A DNA stretch of 64,000 nucleotides from Begonia masoniana. Lineage: Eukaryota > Streptophyta > Magnoliopsida > Cucurbitales > Begoniaceae. Shown here one piece after another: positions 34,153 to 45,304 of the stretch (positions are counted from its first letter, which is position 1; each line of letters begins with the position of its first letter). The position numbers and the translations under genes are program-made. The DNA lies in NCBI GenBank assembly GCA_022432975.1, contig CM039512.1, positions 40,803,001 through 40,867,000 on the forward strand. The letters are read 5' to 3'. The notes under the pieces were generated by a model. That model did no database searches and was not told where the DNA came from. It saw only the letters and a list, made by a program, of their open reading frames with translations.

Positions 34153-36229
34153 TGTAACGACCCCAACCCGATCAAGGCCGCCACGGGCTAGCCATAACAT
34201 AATGAAACGTACCCTAGTCATAATCCCTTACGGCTTCTCTTATATATATATATATATAGTTATTAACTCATAAACTTTGATCTCAAATCCTCCTTATCAA
34301 GTTTCTAATGTTTAAAATCATTTGAAATGGTTCAATTAAACAATGTATTAAAGTGATGGAAATCATAACGCAGAACTGAGGGCAAAATCGACAAAAACCA
34401 CAAAAGAAGAGGGGCAATCGATCGGCCCTTATGAAGCCGATCGATCGCCCTATGGTTCACCGATCGATCGGCTCACTTTGGCCGATCGATCGGCTAGCTC
34501 TCTGAAAAACCAGAGCGCTACGCCTTATCACTGCCGATTGATCGCCAACATGGGCGATCGATCGGCGAACACTCTAGAATATTAATTCCAGAGTGTTGCC
34601 TTTATTCTTCACCTTCCTCCTTAATTCCTTCCTACCCCATTTTTCCTTATCATCAACTCATACATTTTCCCAACTTCGACCACCAACTAAACCCAACACG
34701 AACTTAGCTTACACATAACTAAAATCCAAGAAACCGAACGGCGTGGATCGCTCTAAAATTGAGAGTATCCGTATAAGTTCAAAATACCTAAAATCATCAA
34801 CTACGATCCACCCTAGTCCACAGCTCAAAGTGTTAAGCATAAAAGTGGAATTTCCTAATCACCAGAGAAATACATTTATTAAATCATTCCAAATAGCACA
34901 ACTTCAAGCCTACATCCACTATAAAATTCCCAAAATAACAAACTTAACTATACAACCTAAAACCCATCACCTTTTTAATCGACGAAACTAACTCACATCC
35001 ATTCGACACAAAACAGTTTGGTGTACACCATCGGATAAACAAGCCAAGCCAAACACGTCCCGTCGCCATGAGCCCCGCCCATAGACCATCTATACATGAC
35101 CATCGAGAGAAAGCTCCGCACCTTCGATCTTTTCACCTACATCATACAACATAAACATTAAGCCTAATGCTTAGTAAGAGAATGCACTATAATGACTTAT
35201 GCATGAATGCATGACTTTTCATATAACATGTTCATTTACTTGTTCTTATTCTTTTTTCTTTTCGTTGACATGAATTAAGGTGGGGATTGTGCCAGGGAGT
35301 AGGCCAAGAGCGTGTACATAGTTCTTTCGGCCATATTCATGGTCCATCGCTTTGATAGTGACATTAGTTTTGTTGATATGGCCATACTGTCCCAACCCAC
35401 ACTTAATCGTTACTTTTCCTTTACATTAATCATGCATGGAGACATTTCATATATCATTTGAGAAAACATGATGCATGAGGGATTTACACATAACATACCA
35501 TTAAACAATTTACAAACGTACATGGGCACACTTTACTTATAACGAACCTAACAAGCAGTTAACAACTAACATCCTAGGCTACTCGACTCGTTAAACCCCA
35601 CAATCAGAAAACCATCATCAGAGTACAAAAACCTAGCATCGACATGATGTAGGGCCTTAAGGGCCGGAAACCTAGAACCCACTTACCTGGCGTCCTTAGC
35701 AAGCCGAGCACCGTCCGAAAGTCGTTTCCACCTAAGGCATTTCACAAGTAGAGGCATTAAAACCGATCCTAAATAAACAATTTCCAAACTTAAACTAATC
35801 TCCTAGTTAAGACCATTTTCCCTAAAACTTGTATTAAAGTCTTTCGGGCATTTAAACGAGCACATTGTGCTCACAATTTATCAAACTCCATCAATGGCTT
35901 ATCTCAATTCTCCAACAACCCTAAAATTAACCTAACAATTACCCAAACACCATTAATCCATTCAATCTACCTAAATAGCAACAAATGCATCATCGAAGGC
36001 ATTAATCTAGCAATCCCATCGATTTCTTACAAAATCTGAAAATTCTCAAACCTAACTCGAATTAACCCTAACCAAATAACACCCTAAAAACTAATTAAAA
36101 CTTGCCTAGAGATTGGAGCTTACCTAGAATGTTGATTTTGGAAAGAAAATCGAAGGGAAGCTTCGCCGGTGTTGGAGGAGGCGTCGGCGTTGGAGAAATG
36201 GCGTGGGAGGATGAGAATGTTGCCAAGGG
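34153..36229 (-). mobile_element. Solo gypsy LTR G (minus), left part; TSD AAGGG
   Basis: On + it starts TGTAACGACCCC (34153), just after AAGGG (34148-34152). It is interrupted at 36229 by solo LTR H and its right part ends GGTGTTACA at 49142, followed by AAGGG (49143-49147). The combined length is about 2.5 kb. It holds CGATCG palindromes, a TA microsatellite (34240-34258), and the antisense form of the AGGTAAGT...GGGCC block near 35645-35695. Confidence 0.9.
34415..34597 (-). repeat. CGATCG palindrome cluster in LTR G
   Basis: Perfect palindromes CCGATCGATCGG (34460-34471) and GCCGATCGATCGGC (34481-34494), more GATCGATCG units at about 34418, 34440 and 34558, and a 13-bp stem with one mismatch, AACACTCTAGAAT/ATTCCAGAGTGTT (34568-34597). 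A partial CTCTCTG/CCAGAG pair is at about 34497-34515. Confidence 0.9.
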
Positions 36230-37998
36230 TGTAACACCCGGAATTTTCCTAAAACTTATGTAGCCGTAGATTAGAATAGTAGAAGTGGTATGGGAGGTTA
36301 ATTATTCAAAAGTATGTATATTGAGATGAGAAGAGAAAGGGTGAACAATTGACTTTCAAAGGTTGAAAAGTCAAAGGTTTCAACCAATGGGATAAAGACT
36401 TAAGAAAAATGGCATGGAAGAATAAAGAGAAGCATCCACGTTGGAATGCTTGAAACAAAAGTCAAGTGGGGGTAGTTTTCTAAATTTAGAAAGTTTGGTG
36501 GAAGAATTCAAAAGTAGAAAAATGGTTAGGTTAAAAAGATGATTTCCACCTTTTTCTCCTTCATCTTCTTCGATTGTGCTCTCCTCCATTGCAGCACCTT
36601 CTTTTCTTCTTTTCATCAAGGGTTTGCAAGGTTTCAAGGTAATAATGCACGGGTTTTGGTTTGGTTTCACTTAGGTGTTGATTTGTGAGTGTTTTAGTGA
36701 GTTTAGAGTGAGTTTTGTGAGATTTAGAAAACCCTAACATGAGGACTCCGAAAAATTGAGTTTAAATGTTAGATGTCTTTCCTATTTTGATGATTTAGTT
36801 GTTTAATGGATTGGTTTAGGTTGATTTTAGGGTTAGATTGAAGATTGGAGTTCAGTTTGGGAAAAATCGGTTTTTAACTCAAAGGGGGTCAGTTCTGTTT
36901 TCTGGATTTCAGCTGAGCTAATGTGTTTGTTTGGTTAATTTGGCTGTTTCAATGGATAGTAGACGTGTAGAGGTTTCCGAATTGGGGTGGCGTGTCGAAA
37001 TCCGTTGAAAAACGAGAGAGTTACGACCGTTTGAAGTTAGACGGTCACTTTTGGGGTAAAAACCGAGTTTAGTGTTTTGGAAAGGAATTTTTGTTGTAGT
37101 TTTAGTTAGTTAGGTTAAGAATTTCCTTAGAGTTCATTAGTATATACTAAGTTGAGTTTTCGTGATGTTAGGTTATCGAGCGTGTACTTTGGTTGGACGA
37201 AGTGACAGCCCATTTTGGAGCAGCCAGGTAAGTAGTGGATGAGTGTTTGTTGCCTTCGGGCCTACATCATAGAACGGTAGGAAATAATTGTTTGTTTGCT
37301 ATGTTTGTTTGTTACTATGTTTTACTTGGTGTCATGCATCGTGTGTCATGCATCATCGTTTTCTAACTACGAAACCACGTGTTTTGCATGCTTGAGTGGT
37401 GTGGATGAAATGTAAGATAATAAAATTGATATGCAACTTGGTCTCTAGTCGAATAGCCTCGTCGGGCACGTGGCTCGCTGAGCACCCCATGAGGTATTTT
37501 ATTAGAGATGCTATGCAACTTGGTCTCAGGTAGAATAGTCCCGTCGGGCACGTGGCTCGTTGAGCACCCCGCGGGGGATTTTACTTGAGATGCTATGCTA
37601 ATGTTCGTAATGTGTCGTGAGTATGAATACCTCGATATGTTCGTGCCTGAAGGCACAATGAGAATTCTACGATCGATTGGGGGAGATTTGGTTGGCCGTC
37701 CAGGATTGTGTTAGGGCGTGTGGCTATGGTCTTCCTCCGTGGGTCAAGGCGTGGCCGTCCAGGATTGTGTTGGGCCGTGTGCCTATTTGACTTACATGAA
37801 AGTGGAAGATAAATGTAACCAGAAAGAGAAGAAAACAACGGAGGGTGTAGAAACTGCATATTAGGGTTGAGTCGAGCATTTGGTGTGTTATGTGCATTAC
37901 TTCCCTACTTGCTAAGCGTTAGACTTACCTTTTCGTGTTCTATGGTGTAGGTGGCGAGTTCATTATAGGTGAAGTTGATGTGACAGCCGAGGACTAGG
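36230..37998 (+). mobile_element. Solo gypsy LTR H, left part; TSD AAGGG
   Basis: Starts TGTAACACCCGGAATTTTC after AAGGG (36225-36229). It is split at 37998 by element F4 and continues from 47877 to GGGGCGTTACA at 48692, followed by AAGGG (48693-48697). The combined length is about 2.6 kb. It belongs to the LTR family of element A. Splice-like sites: 36639 GT, 37171 AG, 37228 GTAAGT, 37950 TGTAG. Confidence 0.92.
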
Positions 37999-38398
37999 TG
38001 TAATATCCGGCTCGTACGGATTTTTAGAATATTATTATTTTATTATATAATGGCATTTTTGGTAAATATGTCAAATCAGGTCCGTTTCACAAAAAGAAAA
38101 TGTCATTACTATCCTAACGATTAATAGGAATTTTAAGAAAATTAGGGGAATTTTTGGAGATTAAACGCTATATTCTGAGTAATTAAGCTTCTCGTAATAT
38201 AGATAACGTTTTAGTAAAAATAGTCAACGGGGTCCGATTTGCGAACGAACAGTTTTACTAAATCTCAAATAATAAGTTGGACTTGTTGGTGAAATAAGGA
38301 GATTTGGTGAACCCGAATAGTTGGACGATTAACGAACCAAAGGATGAAACAAAATAGAAATAAGTGTTAAGGGCATTTTAGTAATTTTCAAACCAAAT

Positions 38399-38407
38399 TA
38401 TATAAAA
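38399..38407 (+). promoter_or_regulatory. TATA box of F4 5' LTR
   Basis: TATATAAAA, followed 20-60 bases later by a C/T-rich tract (TCTTTCTCTCCCTCACTTTC), the usual layout of a plant promoter start. The 3' LTR copy is at 45705-45713. Confidence 0.65.
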
Positions 38408-39247
38408 TAAACAAAATTCTTTCTCTCCCTCACTTTCTCTCTTCTTCCCTGTTTCTCACGATCACCAGAGAGCAATTTTCAGGCGATTCCTCACGGCCGC
38501 TCAACGATCCGACCTCCGTTCTCCTCCGTTCGACCCCCGTTCTTCGCGATTTCTCCTCCCCTCGCAACCCTAGGTATGAGCCTACGATCTTAGAGCATTT
38601 ATTTTAGTTTTAACGAAGTTTAAATAATTAGGTTTTCGTTTAGGGTTATCGAAGAATTGAGATTTAGGGTTCGTAATTAATAGGTTTATCGTGTTTAAGG
38701 ACATAAAGGATATATAGAACGTTATTTGACGAATTTAAACCGATTTGTAGAAAAGTTAAAAATTAGGGATTTTCGAGATTTTAGGGAAAACTCGTAAATT
38801 GGGAATTGAGGTGCCGAGCGTAGATTGCTCGAATATATAGCTCAATGAATTGGATTAGAACTTTGGGAAGCTTCCTTAGTTAAGATTTTGTAAATTTGGA
38901 CGATCGATAGTTTAAACTCGTTTTAACGCCGATATTATGTTTTGCCTCAGACAAACAACGCTCGTGGACGGAGCTTGAGCTGTTTTGGACACGAGGTAAG
39001 TTCTCGTGATTCTTTTCTGGCCGATTGGCCTACACCGTACATCGAAGTCGTTTCGAGGAGTTTGGTGACGCACTAGTTTATATTGCTTTGGTTGGGTAGT
39101 TAGGTTTAATTGTTTTGTAGATTATGTTTTACAGTCTTGATGGTATGTATGTTGAGTGTTTGAATTCTGTTATGAACTGTTCATGCATCTCGTGTTTTAA
39201 AGAAAGAGCATGAAAATGAATTTCCGCACAATGTTTTTAAAATGGCG

Positions 39248-39400
39248 ATGTGGCCTGGAGAGAAGCTTGACCTATTGTGGAGGCACGCAGGGGCTTGTCA
39301 CAATACCACATCTATTATGTACTCGCAATGTGGCCTGAAGAGAGGCTTGACCTATTGTGGAGGCACGCAGAGGCTTGTCACAATACCACATCTATTGCAC
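39248..39400 (+). repeat. 80-bp tandem duplication in F4 LTR
   Basis: ATGTGGCCTG at 39248 and 39328 start two near-identical 80-bp units. The 3' LTR has the same pair at 46554 and 46634, so the duplication is older than this insertion. The related solo LTR at 14401 lacks it. Confidence 0.92.
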
Positions 39401-40188
39401 TCATATGTATGGTCATGCGAGATGGGGCTCAGGCACGGCTGTACGTGTTGTAAGCTGTACCCCCCTCTTCTAGCTGGAAAGAGTAGTCCGCCCGCTGGAT
39501 GTGCTCTCTCCGGTTAGGAGGCTGAGATCTCGGGGACACCTACAGAATAAAGTAAAGAAATTGCTGTATGATTTCTGAACTCACACGCATAGCATATAGT
39601 TGCATTTATGAGTCTTGCTGAGATTTTTATCTCATAGTGTATTGTATGGTGTAGGTGACTTCGAGGATACAGGTGAGGACGAGATTCCTCCTCCTGAGGC
39701 TTGAGTCCAGTTGACGGAGGATGGCTGCGGTGGTGTGCTGGCGCAGTCGAGGCTTACCTTACCCGTGGGGACAGTAGGTATAGATTTTGAGGGTTTGGGA
39801 CTTTTGGGCTGATGTTGTATAGAAGTACTTTAGGTTGTTTGATTCTGGATAGTTGATAGGTATTTATGTATACGTTGATGTTTTGGAAACTGTTTTATAA
39901 TGGTTTGAAAAAGTCTTTTATTGAATGTATTTTGGAACTGCGTGATGATTTGAAACAGGAGGATTTGTTTAGGTTTTAAACGTACCCATGCAGTTCGTTT
40001 TCATGAAAATGTTCTTCGTTTTAAAATGTATTTCGAGTCGTTTACTAGGTGAATGGTTGAGTGTGAAAAGAATGAGAATTAGAGTAAGTTTTATTTGATA
40101 TTATTGTTTTGGTGAATCGTATTGAGTAATTGTAGTTATGTGTTGGAGAAATTGAATGAAAGGAGCGATGAAATAGAAACAGGCAGAG

Positions 40189-40368
40189 GGGTTGGCGAAT
40201 GGTCGCCAACCCTGGCGATTGAATCGCCTCCCTCTGGAAAAATTCCAGAGGGAGTGGCGATTGCTCGCCACAAACTATGGCGAGCAATCGCCACAGGCGA
40301 TGCAACAGGCGATTACTCGCCTGTTGCAATCGCCTTAGGGGCGATTATTCGCCCAGCGAATAATCGCC
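40189..40368 (+). repeat. Six consecutive strong hairpins in F4 5' LTR
   Basis: All stems are perfect: 40189-40212 (10 bp, GGGTTGGCGA), 40214-40228 (7 bp, GGCGATT), 40228-40254 (12 bp, CTCCCTCTGGAA), 40254-40294 (17 bp, GTGGCGATTGCTCGCCA), 40301-40328 (12 bp, TGCAACAGGCGA; extendable to 40296-40334 with one bulge) and 40340-40368 (13 bp, GGCGATTATTCGC). Loops are 1-7 nt. Confidence 0.95.
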
Positions 40369-40629
40369 TCTCCTTTTTACTTATTATATAAATTGTTTTA
40401 TTTTAATTAAATTAACTTTTAAATAAATGGTTTTAAAGTTTTAATTTGTTTTAAAAGTTATAATTCAATTCCGATTTCGATTATGATTTCAATTTCGGTT
40501 TAGTTTCAGCTTAGAGTTTATTTAAAGTATAGAGATAAGTAATTGTTGGGATAAAAAAAAATAGTACGGAAATTGGGTACGTTAATTTAAGGGTAAATAA
40601 GGGTACAGTGTTAGGGTCGCTACAATTTA

Positions 40630-40641
40630 TGGTATCAGAGC
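40630..40641 (+). other. Primer-binding site of F4
   Basis: TGGTATCAGAGC, five bases after the LTR end; a perfect match to the plant initiator tRNA-Met 3' complement. Confidence 0.93.
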
Positions 40642-40788
40642 CCCCGGGTTTTAGAATCTGTTCTGTAGACTGCTCGACTGCACAGCCACTACGCGGACAT
40701 TCTTCATCAACTGTAAGTATGGTTATAGCTTTATTCGATTTCTAGTTTCTTAGAATATTTGTTTAACTTTTATAGGAATTTTATAATT

Positions 40789-42303
40789 ATGGTGCGTCCA
40801 CGAAACGACCGAGACGACCGCGATGATACGATTGATACTCTTAAAGACTTTATTGCCCAGCAGTCTCAGCATATGGAGAGACAGGCTCAGCAAATGGAGA
40901 GACAGTCTCAACGGCTGGGTACTCTTATAGACCGAGAGGGCATTAGAGCTCGCGAGACAGCGGCTTCTAGTAACCGTGGGATGGAGAGATTTCAGAAACT
41001 CCAGCCCCCTATCTTTAACAGACAGTCTACGGATCCCTCTTCAGCCGAGGAGTGGGTTTGCACTATGGAGGACATGCTGGCGTATGCTAGCATAGAGAAT
41101 GGAGAGAAGGTTGCACTAGTGACCTATCATTTGGCACTTGACGCCCGGTTTTGGTGGGATTCCATCAAGACGACCACCGATGTGACGGTTATGGGCTGGG
41201 AGCGATTCAGAGAGTTGTTTTACGACAAGTGCTTCAAGCATACGGTGCGAGAGGCCAAGATGGTTGAGTTTATGCAATTACGGCAGGTCAATTCTATTGC
41301 CGAGTATGTGAGGAAGTTCAAAGCCCCTTCTTGATTCACGCCACGACAGGTCAGCGTAAACGAGGAAAAGGTACGCCGATTCTTACAGGGACTTAGCCAG
41401 GAGTTCCGGATGCGCCTTACTATATCTGGGGTACGTAATGTATCCTATGACGATATTGTGGCTAGAGCTCTTGATATTGAGGCAGTTGATCAGAGTTCTA
41501 TCAAGCCGAGGGAGCCAGCTAAGGGCTTTTTTCGAGAGATTCACCCTTAGATCAGGGGCAAGGGCTGGCAACCTAGGGCACAGCCTCAGCAACAACAACA
41601 GAGGGGTGTGAAGAGACCTCTTGAGGGAGGTAATGATTGGGGTAAAGGGAAGCAGGTACAAGGGGCTTCTCAGATACCTATTTGCCCTAAGTGTCAGAAG
41701 GAGCACAGTGGCCAGTGCAGATTGGGCATGGGTGTGTGTTATCGTTGTGGTGATGCGGGCCATTTTGTCAAAGATTGTCCTAAGCCCGGCCGAGATCAGT
41801 CAGGCAGTTATCAGAGGAGGATTATGCCGAGGATCTTCGCATTTATCGAACCTGGTGATGTTGATAACGAGGATCAGCCTGCCGTAATAGCAGGTACTAT
41901 ATTGGTTTCTGGTGTTCCTGTATTTTCTTTATTAGACACGAGGGCTACACATTCTTTTGTTTCCACTGCTTGTGTGTCTAGACTAAAGCTTGCGCCTGAG
42001 TTAGCAAAATGCGAGTATAGTGTGATGCTACCTTCAGGAGAGCGTATGCAGTCAGGTCGTATTGTTCAGGGCAATATTATCTTGATTGGGGATTGCACCC
42101 TCTATGCTCGCCTTATTGTTATGGGCATCGAGCATTATGATCTTATCTTAGGGATAGACTGGCTTGCGCAGCACTACGCCACCATCGACTGTCGATCTTG
42201 GATTGTGACCTTCCGACCCCCAGATAGAGCCGAGTTTTCTTATCAGGCGATGAGCAGATTGAGTAGCTCGCCTATTTCTTATTCCATGAAGGTCAACGAG
42301 TAG
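40789..42303 (+). pseudogene. F4 gag and protease
   Basis: The start is chosen at the ATG of MVRPRNDRDDRDD (40789), not the in-frame ATG at 40759, because O1 starts with a similar MV... and acidic residues. An N-terminal Gln/Arg heptad-like stretch (HMERQAQQMERQSQRL) may form a coiled coil. The capsid core includes PPIFNRQSTDPSSAEEWV and HLALDARFWWDS. The CCHC knuckle CYRCGDAGHFVKDC is at 41737-41778. Protease reads LLDTRATHSF: the catalytic Gly is Arg at 41941-41943 (G-to-A), which should inactivate it. Stops are TGA 41332-41334, TAG near 41548 and TAG 42301-42303, each explained by C-to-T at CGA or CAG. Confidence 0.92.
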
Positions 42304-45264
42304 TTTAAAGGTGCGTGCTCTATTTATTTGGCCTCTGTATTTGATTGTCAGTTGCTCAGCGGATTGAAGCCGAGCGACATTCCTATCGACAGAGAGTTCT
42401 CTTGGATCTTTCTTGATGATCTTCCCGGGTTACCACCAGACCGGGAGATCGAGTTCACTATCGATGTCTATCCAAACTCCACGCCGAGGTTCAAGAACCT
42501 GTATCGGTTGGCACCAGCTGAGTTGAGAGAGCTGAGGACTCAGCTTGATGAGCTGTTAGAGAAGGGATTTATTCGACCCAGTGTTTCACCCTGGGGTGCT
42601 CCTGTTCTATTCGTCAAGAAGAAAGATGGGACCCTCAGGATGTGCATTGATTACAGGGAGTTGAACAAATTAACGGTGAAGAATAAGTATCCACTGCCCC
42701 GGATTGACGATTTGTTTGATCAGCTGCAAGGTGCCCGATTATTTTCGAGGATTGATCTACGCTCGGGTTACAATCAGTTGAAGGTCCGGATGGATGATGT
42801 ACCGAAGACGGCTTTCCGAACAAGGTATGGGCATTATGAGTTCCTTGTCATGTCTTTTGGACTTACTAAGGCCCCTGCAGCGTTTATGGATCTGATGAAC
42901 CGTGTCTTCAAGGAGTATCTGGACAAGTTCGTGGTGGTTTTCATCGACGACATATTGATCTACTCTAAAACGAAGGAAGAACACGAGGAGCCTCTGAGGA
43001 TTGTTCTGAGGACCCTATGTCAGCACCAGTTGTATCCGAAGTTCTCCAAATGCGAATTTTGGTTGGATCAGGTAAGTTTTCTTGGCCATGTCATATCGCA
43101 GGATGGAGTTTCTGTTGATCCGAGCAAAGTTCAGGCGGTCAGAGATTGGCCACAGCCGAAGAACGTACGAGAGGTGCGTGGATTTCTCAGATTAGCTGGC
43201 TATTATCGGAAATTCATAGAGGGATTTTCGAAGATCGCACTTCCTCTTTCAAGATTGACTCGGAAGAATGAGAGATTTATATGGTCGTCTGCTTGTGATG
43301 ATAGTTTTATGGAGTTAAAGCAGAGATTGACCACCGCTCCAGTATTGGTATTACCTGTTGAAGGTGACAAGTTCAGTATATATTGTGACGCGTCTGGAGT
43401 GGGACTGGGTTGTGTATTGATGCAGGAGGGTAGAGTTATTGCATATGCTTCTCGGCAGTTGAAGGCGTACGAGCAGAATTACCCTACGCACGACCTTGAG
43501 TTAGCAGTTGTGGTATTCGCACTGAAGATATGGAGACATTACTTGTATGGGCAGCAGTGCGAGATATTTTCCGACCACAAGAGCCTGAAATACTTATTTA
43601 CGCAGAAGGAGCTGAATATGCAACAGAGAAGATGGCTTGAGTTTGTCAAAGACTATGATTTTGATATCAAGTACCATCCAGGAAAGGCGAACAAGGTTGC
43701 TAATGCCTTGAGTAGAGTGCCTTCTGCGAGTCAGCCTTCATTAGCAGCGATGTCAGTTACGCTGCGGTCTGAGATTGAGAGGTTCGACGTTGAGATAGTG
43801 GCAGAGTTGTCCAGTATGCTCACCAACATTTCACTCAGGCCGACTATTCTGGATCGGATACGTGAGTCTCAGCAGAATGATACGGAGTGTGAGGAGCTTC
43901 GATCCAGCATGACATTGGGAGACTCGTCGGATTTCCATTTATCGGATGATGGTATTCTGAAGTTCAGGCATAGGTGGTACGTGCCTAGCGACGAGGATCT
44001 GAAGAAGGAGATTTTGGCCGAGGCACATTCTTCGGCATATTCTGTACACCAGGGAAGTACCAAGATGTATCGGGCTCTGAAACAACACTTCTGGTGGCCG
44101 AACATGAAGAGGGAGGTTGCCAAGTACGTTGAGACCTGTTTAGTATGTCAACAAGTGAAGGCAGAGCACCAGAGACCGGCCGGAACATTATTGCCACTGC
44201 CGATTCCGGAGTGGAAGTGGGAGTAGATCTCTATGGACTTTATTGTGGGGCTCCCGAGGACGACGAAGGGCCATGATGGCGTATGGGTGATCGTGGACCG
44301 ATTGACAAAGTCGGCCCACTTCTTATCTGTGAAGATGGCGTCATCTATGGATCAGCTCGCAGAGCTCTGTGTGCAGGAGATTGTTAGACTTCACGGCGTG
44401 CCAGTTTCTATTGTCTCCGACAGAGATCCGAGATTCACGTCAAAGTTCTGGGAGAGTCTGCACAAAGCTATGGGGACTCAGCTTAATTTCAGCACCGCAT
44501 TTCATCCTCAGACTGATGGATAGACAGAGAGGACGAATCAGATTCTGGAGGATATGCTCAGAGCATGTGTGCTGGAGTTTCAGAGATCGTGGAGCAGGTA
44601 TTTTCCACTGATCGAGTTCTCTTATAATAACAGCTTCCAGGCTACTATTGGCATGGCTCCATATGAGGCGTTGTATGGTCGGAAATGTAGATCTCCGTTA
44701 TATTGGGACGAGGTTGGCGAGGCCAGCATCGTTGGTCCTGAGATTCTACAGCAGACGGCAGAGAAGATTGCCATTATTCGGCAGTGTATAGAGGTAGCTC
44801 AGAGCAGACAAAAGAGCTATGCTGACACTAGACGGAGAGAGCTGGAGTTCGAGGAAGGTGACGAAGTTTATCTTAAAGTTTCACCGTTCAAAGGCGTTGC
44901 AAGATTCGAAAGGAGTGGTAAGTTAAACCCTCGTTATGTGGGGCCCTTTCTTATTCTGAAGAGGATCGGGAAGTTGGCGTACAGACTACAGCTTCCAGCT
45001 TCTATGGAGGGTATCCACGACGTATTTCATGTATCCATGCTTCGAAAGTACTTGCGCGATCTGTCGCATATCGTGGAGGCTACAGAGATCGAGGTACAGC
45101 CTACCTTGAGCTATGAGGTGAGGCCGGTACGTATTTTGGAGACTTCCATCAAGATTTTGCACAACAAAGAAATTCCGCTAGTTAAAGTTCTATGGCGGAA
45201 TCATGAGGTGGAAGAAGCGACGTGGGAACGACAGCAGGATATGATGACGGAGTTATTTGTATAG
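42304..45264 (+). pseudogene. F4 pol: RT, RNase H, integrase, chromodomain-like tail
   Basis: A 632-codon frame from 42328 covers RT ([17 protein letters not shown]; catalytic [13 protein letters not shown] with Asp pair 42946-42951), RNase H ([15 protein letters not shown] near 43382, DHKSLKYLF near 43574) and the integrase zinc finger ([22 protein letters not shown]). TAG at 44224-44226 and TAG at 44521-44523 break the integrase. The second is in HPQTDG-stop-TER, where the chromovirus and O1 read Gln. After that the frame is open to 45264 through the C-terminal DNA-binding part and the Tekay tail VLWRNHEVEEATWE. Only point changes inactivate it, the least decayed pol in the window. Confidence 0.95.
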
Positions 45265-45289
45265 TTTAATTTTGTGGACAAAATTTCAA

Positions 45290-45304
45290 ATAAGGAGGGT
45301 AGAA
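45290..45304 (+). other. Polypurine tract of F4
   Basis: AATAAGGAGGGTAGAA directly before the 3' LTR start. Confidence 0.85.

Larger units (their letters stand above)
37999..40624 (+). mobile_element. 5' LTR of F4
   Basis: 2,626 bp, TGTAATATCCGGC...GGGTCGCTACA. TATATAAAA is at 38399-38407. Splice-like pairs: GT 38574 to AG 38950, and GTAAGT 38996 to TGTAG 39654. It contains an 80-bp tandem repeat (39248) and six hairpins (40189-40368). Confidence 0.95.

Noticed and set aside
39242..39517. A 91-codon frame with repeated sequence
   Set aside because: It is produced by the 80-bp tandem duplication in the LTR and recurs in the other LTR; no protein features.
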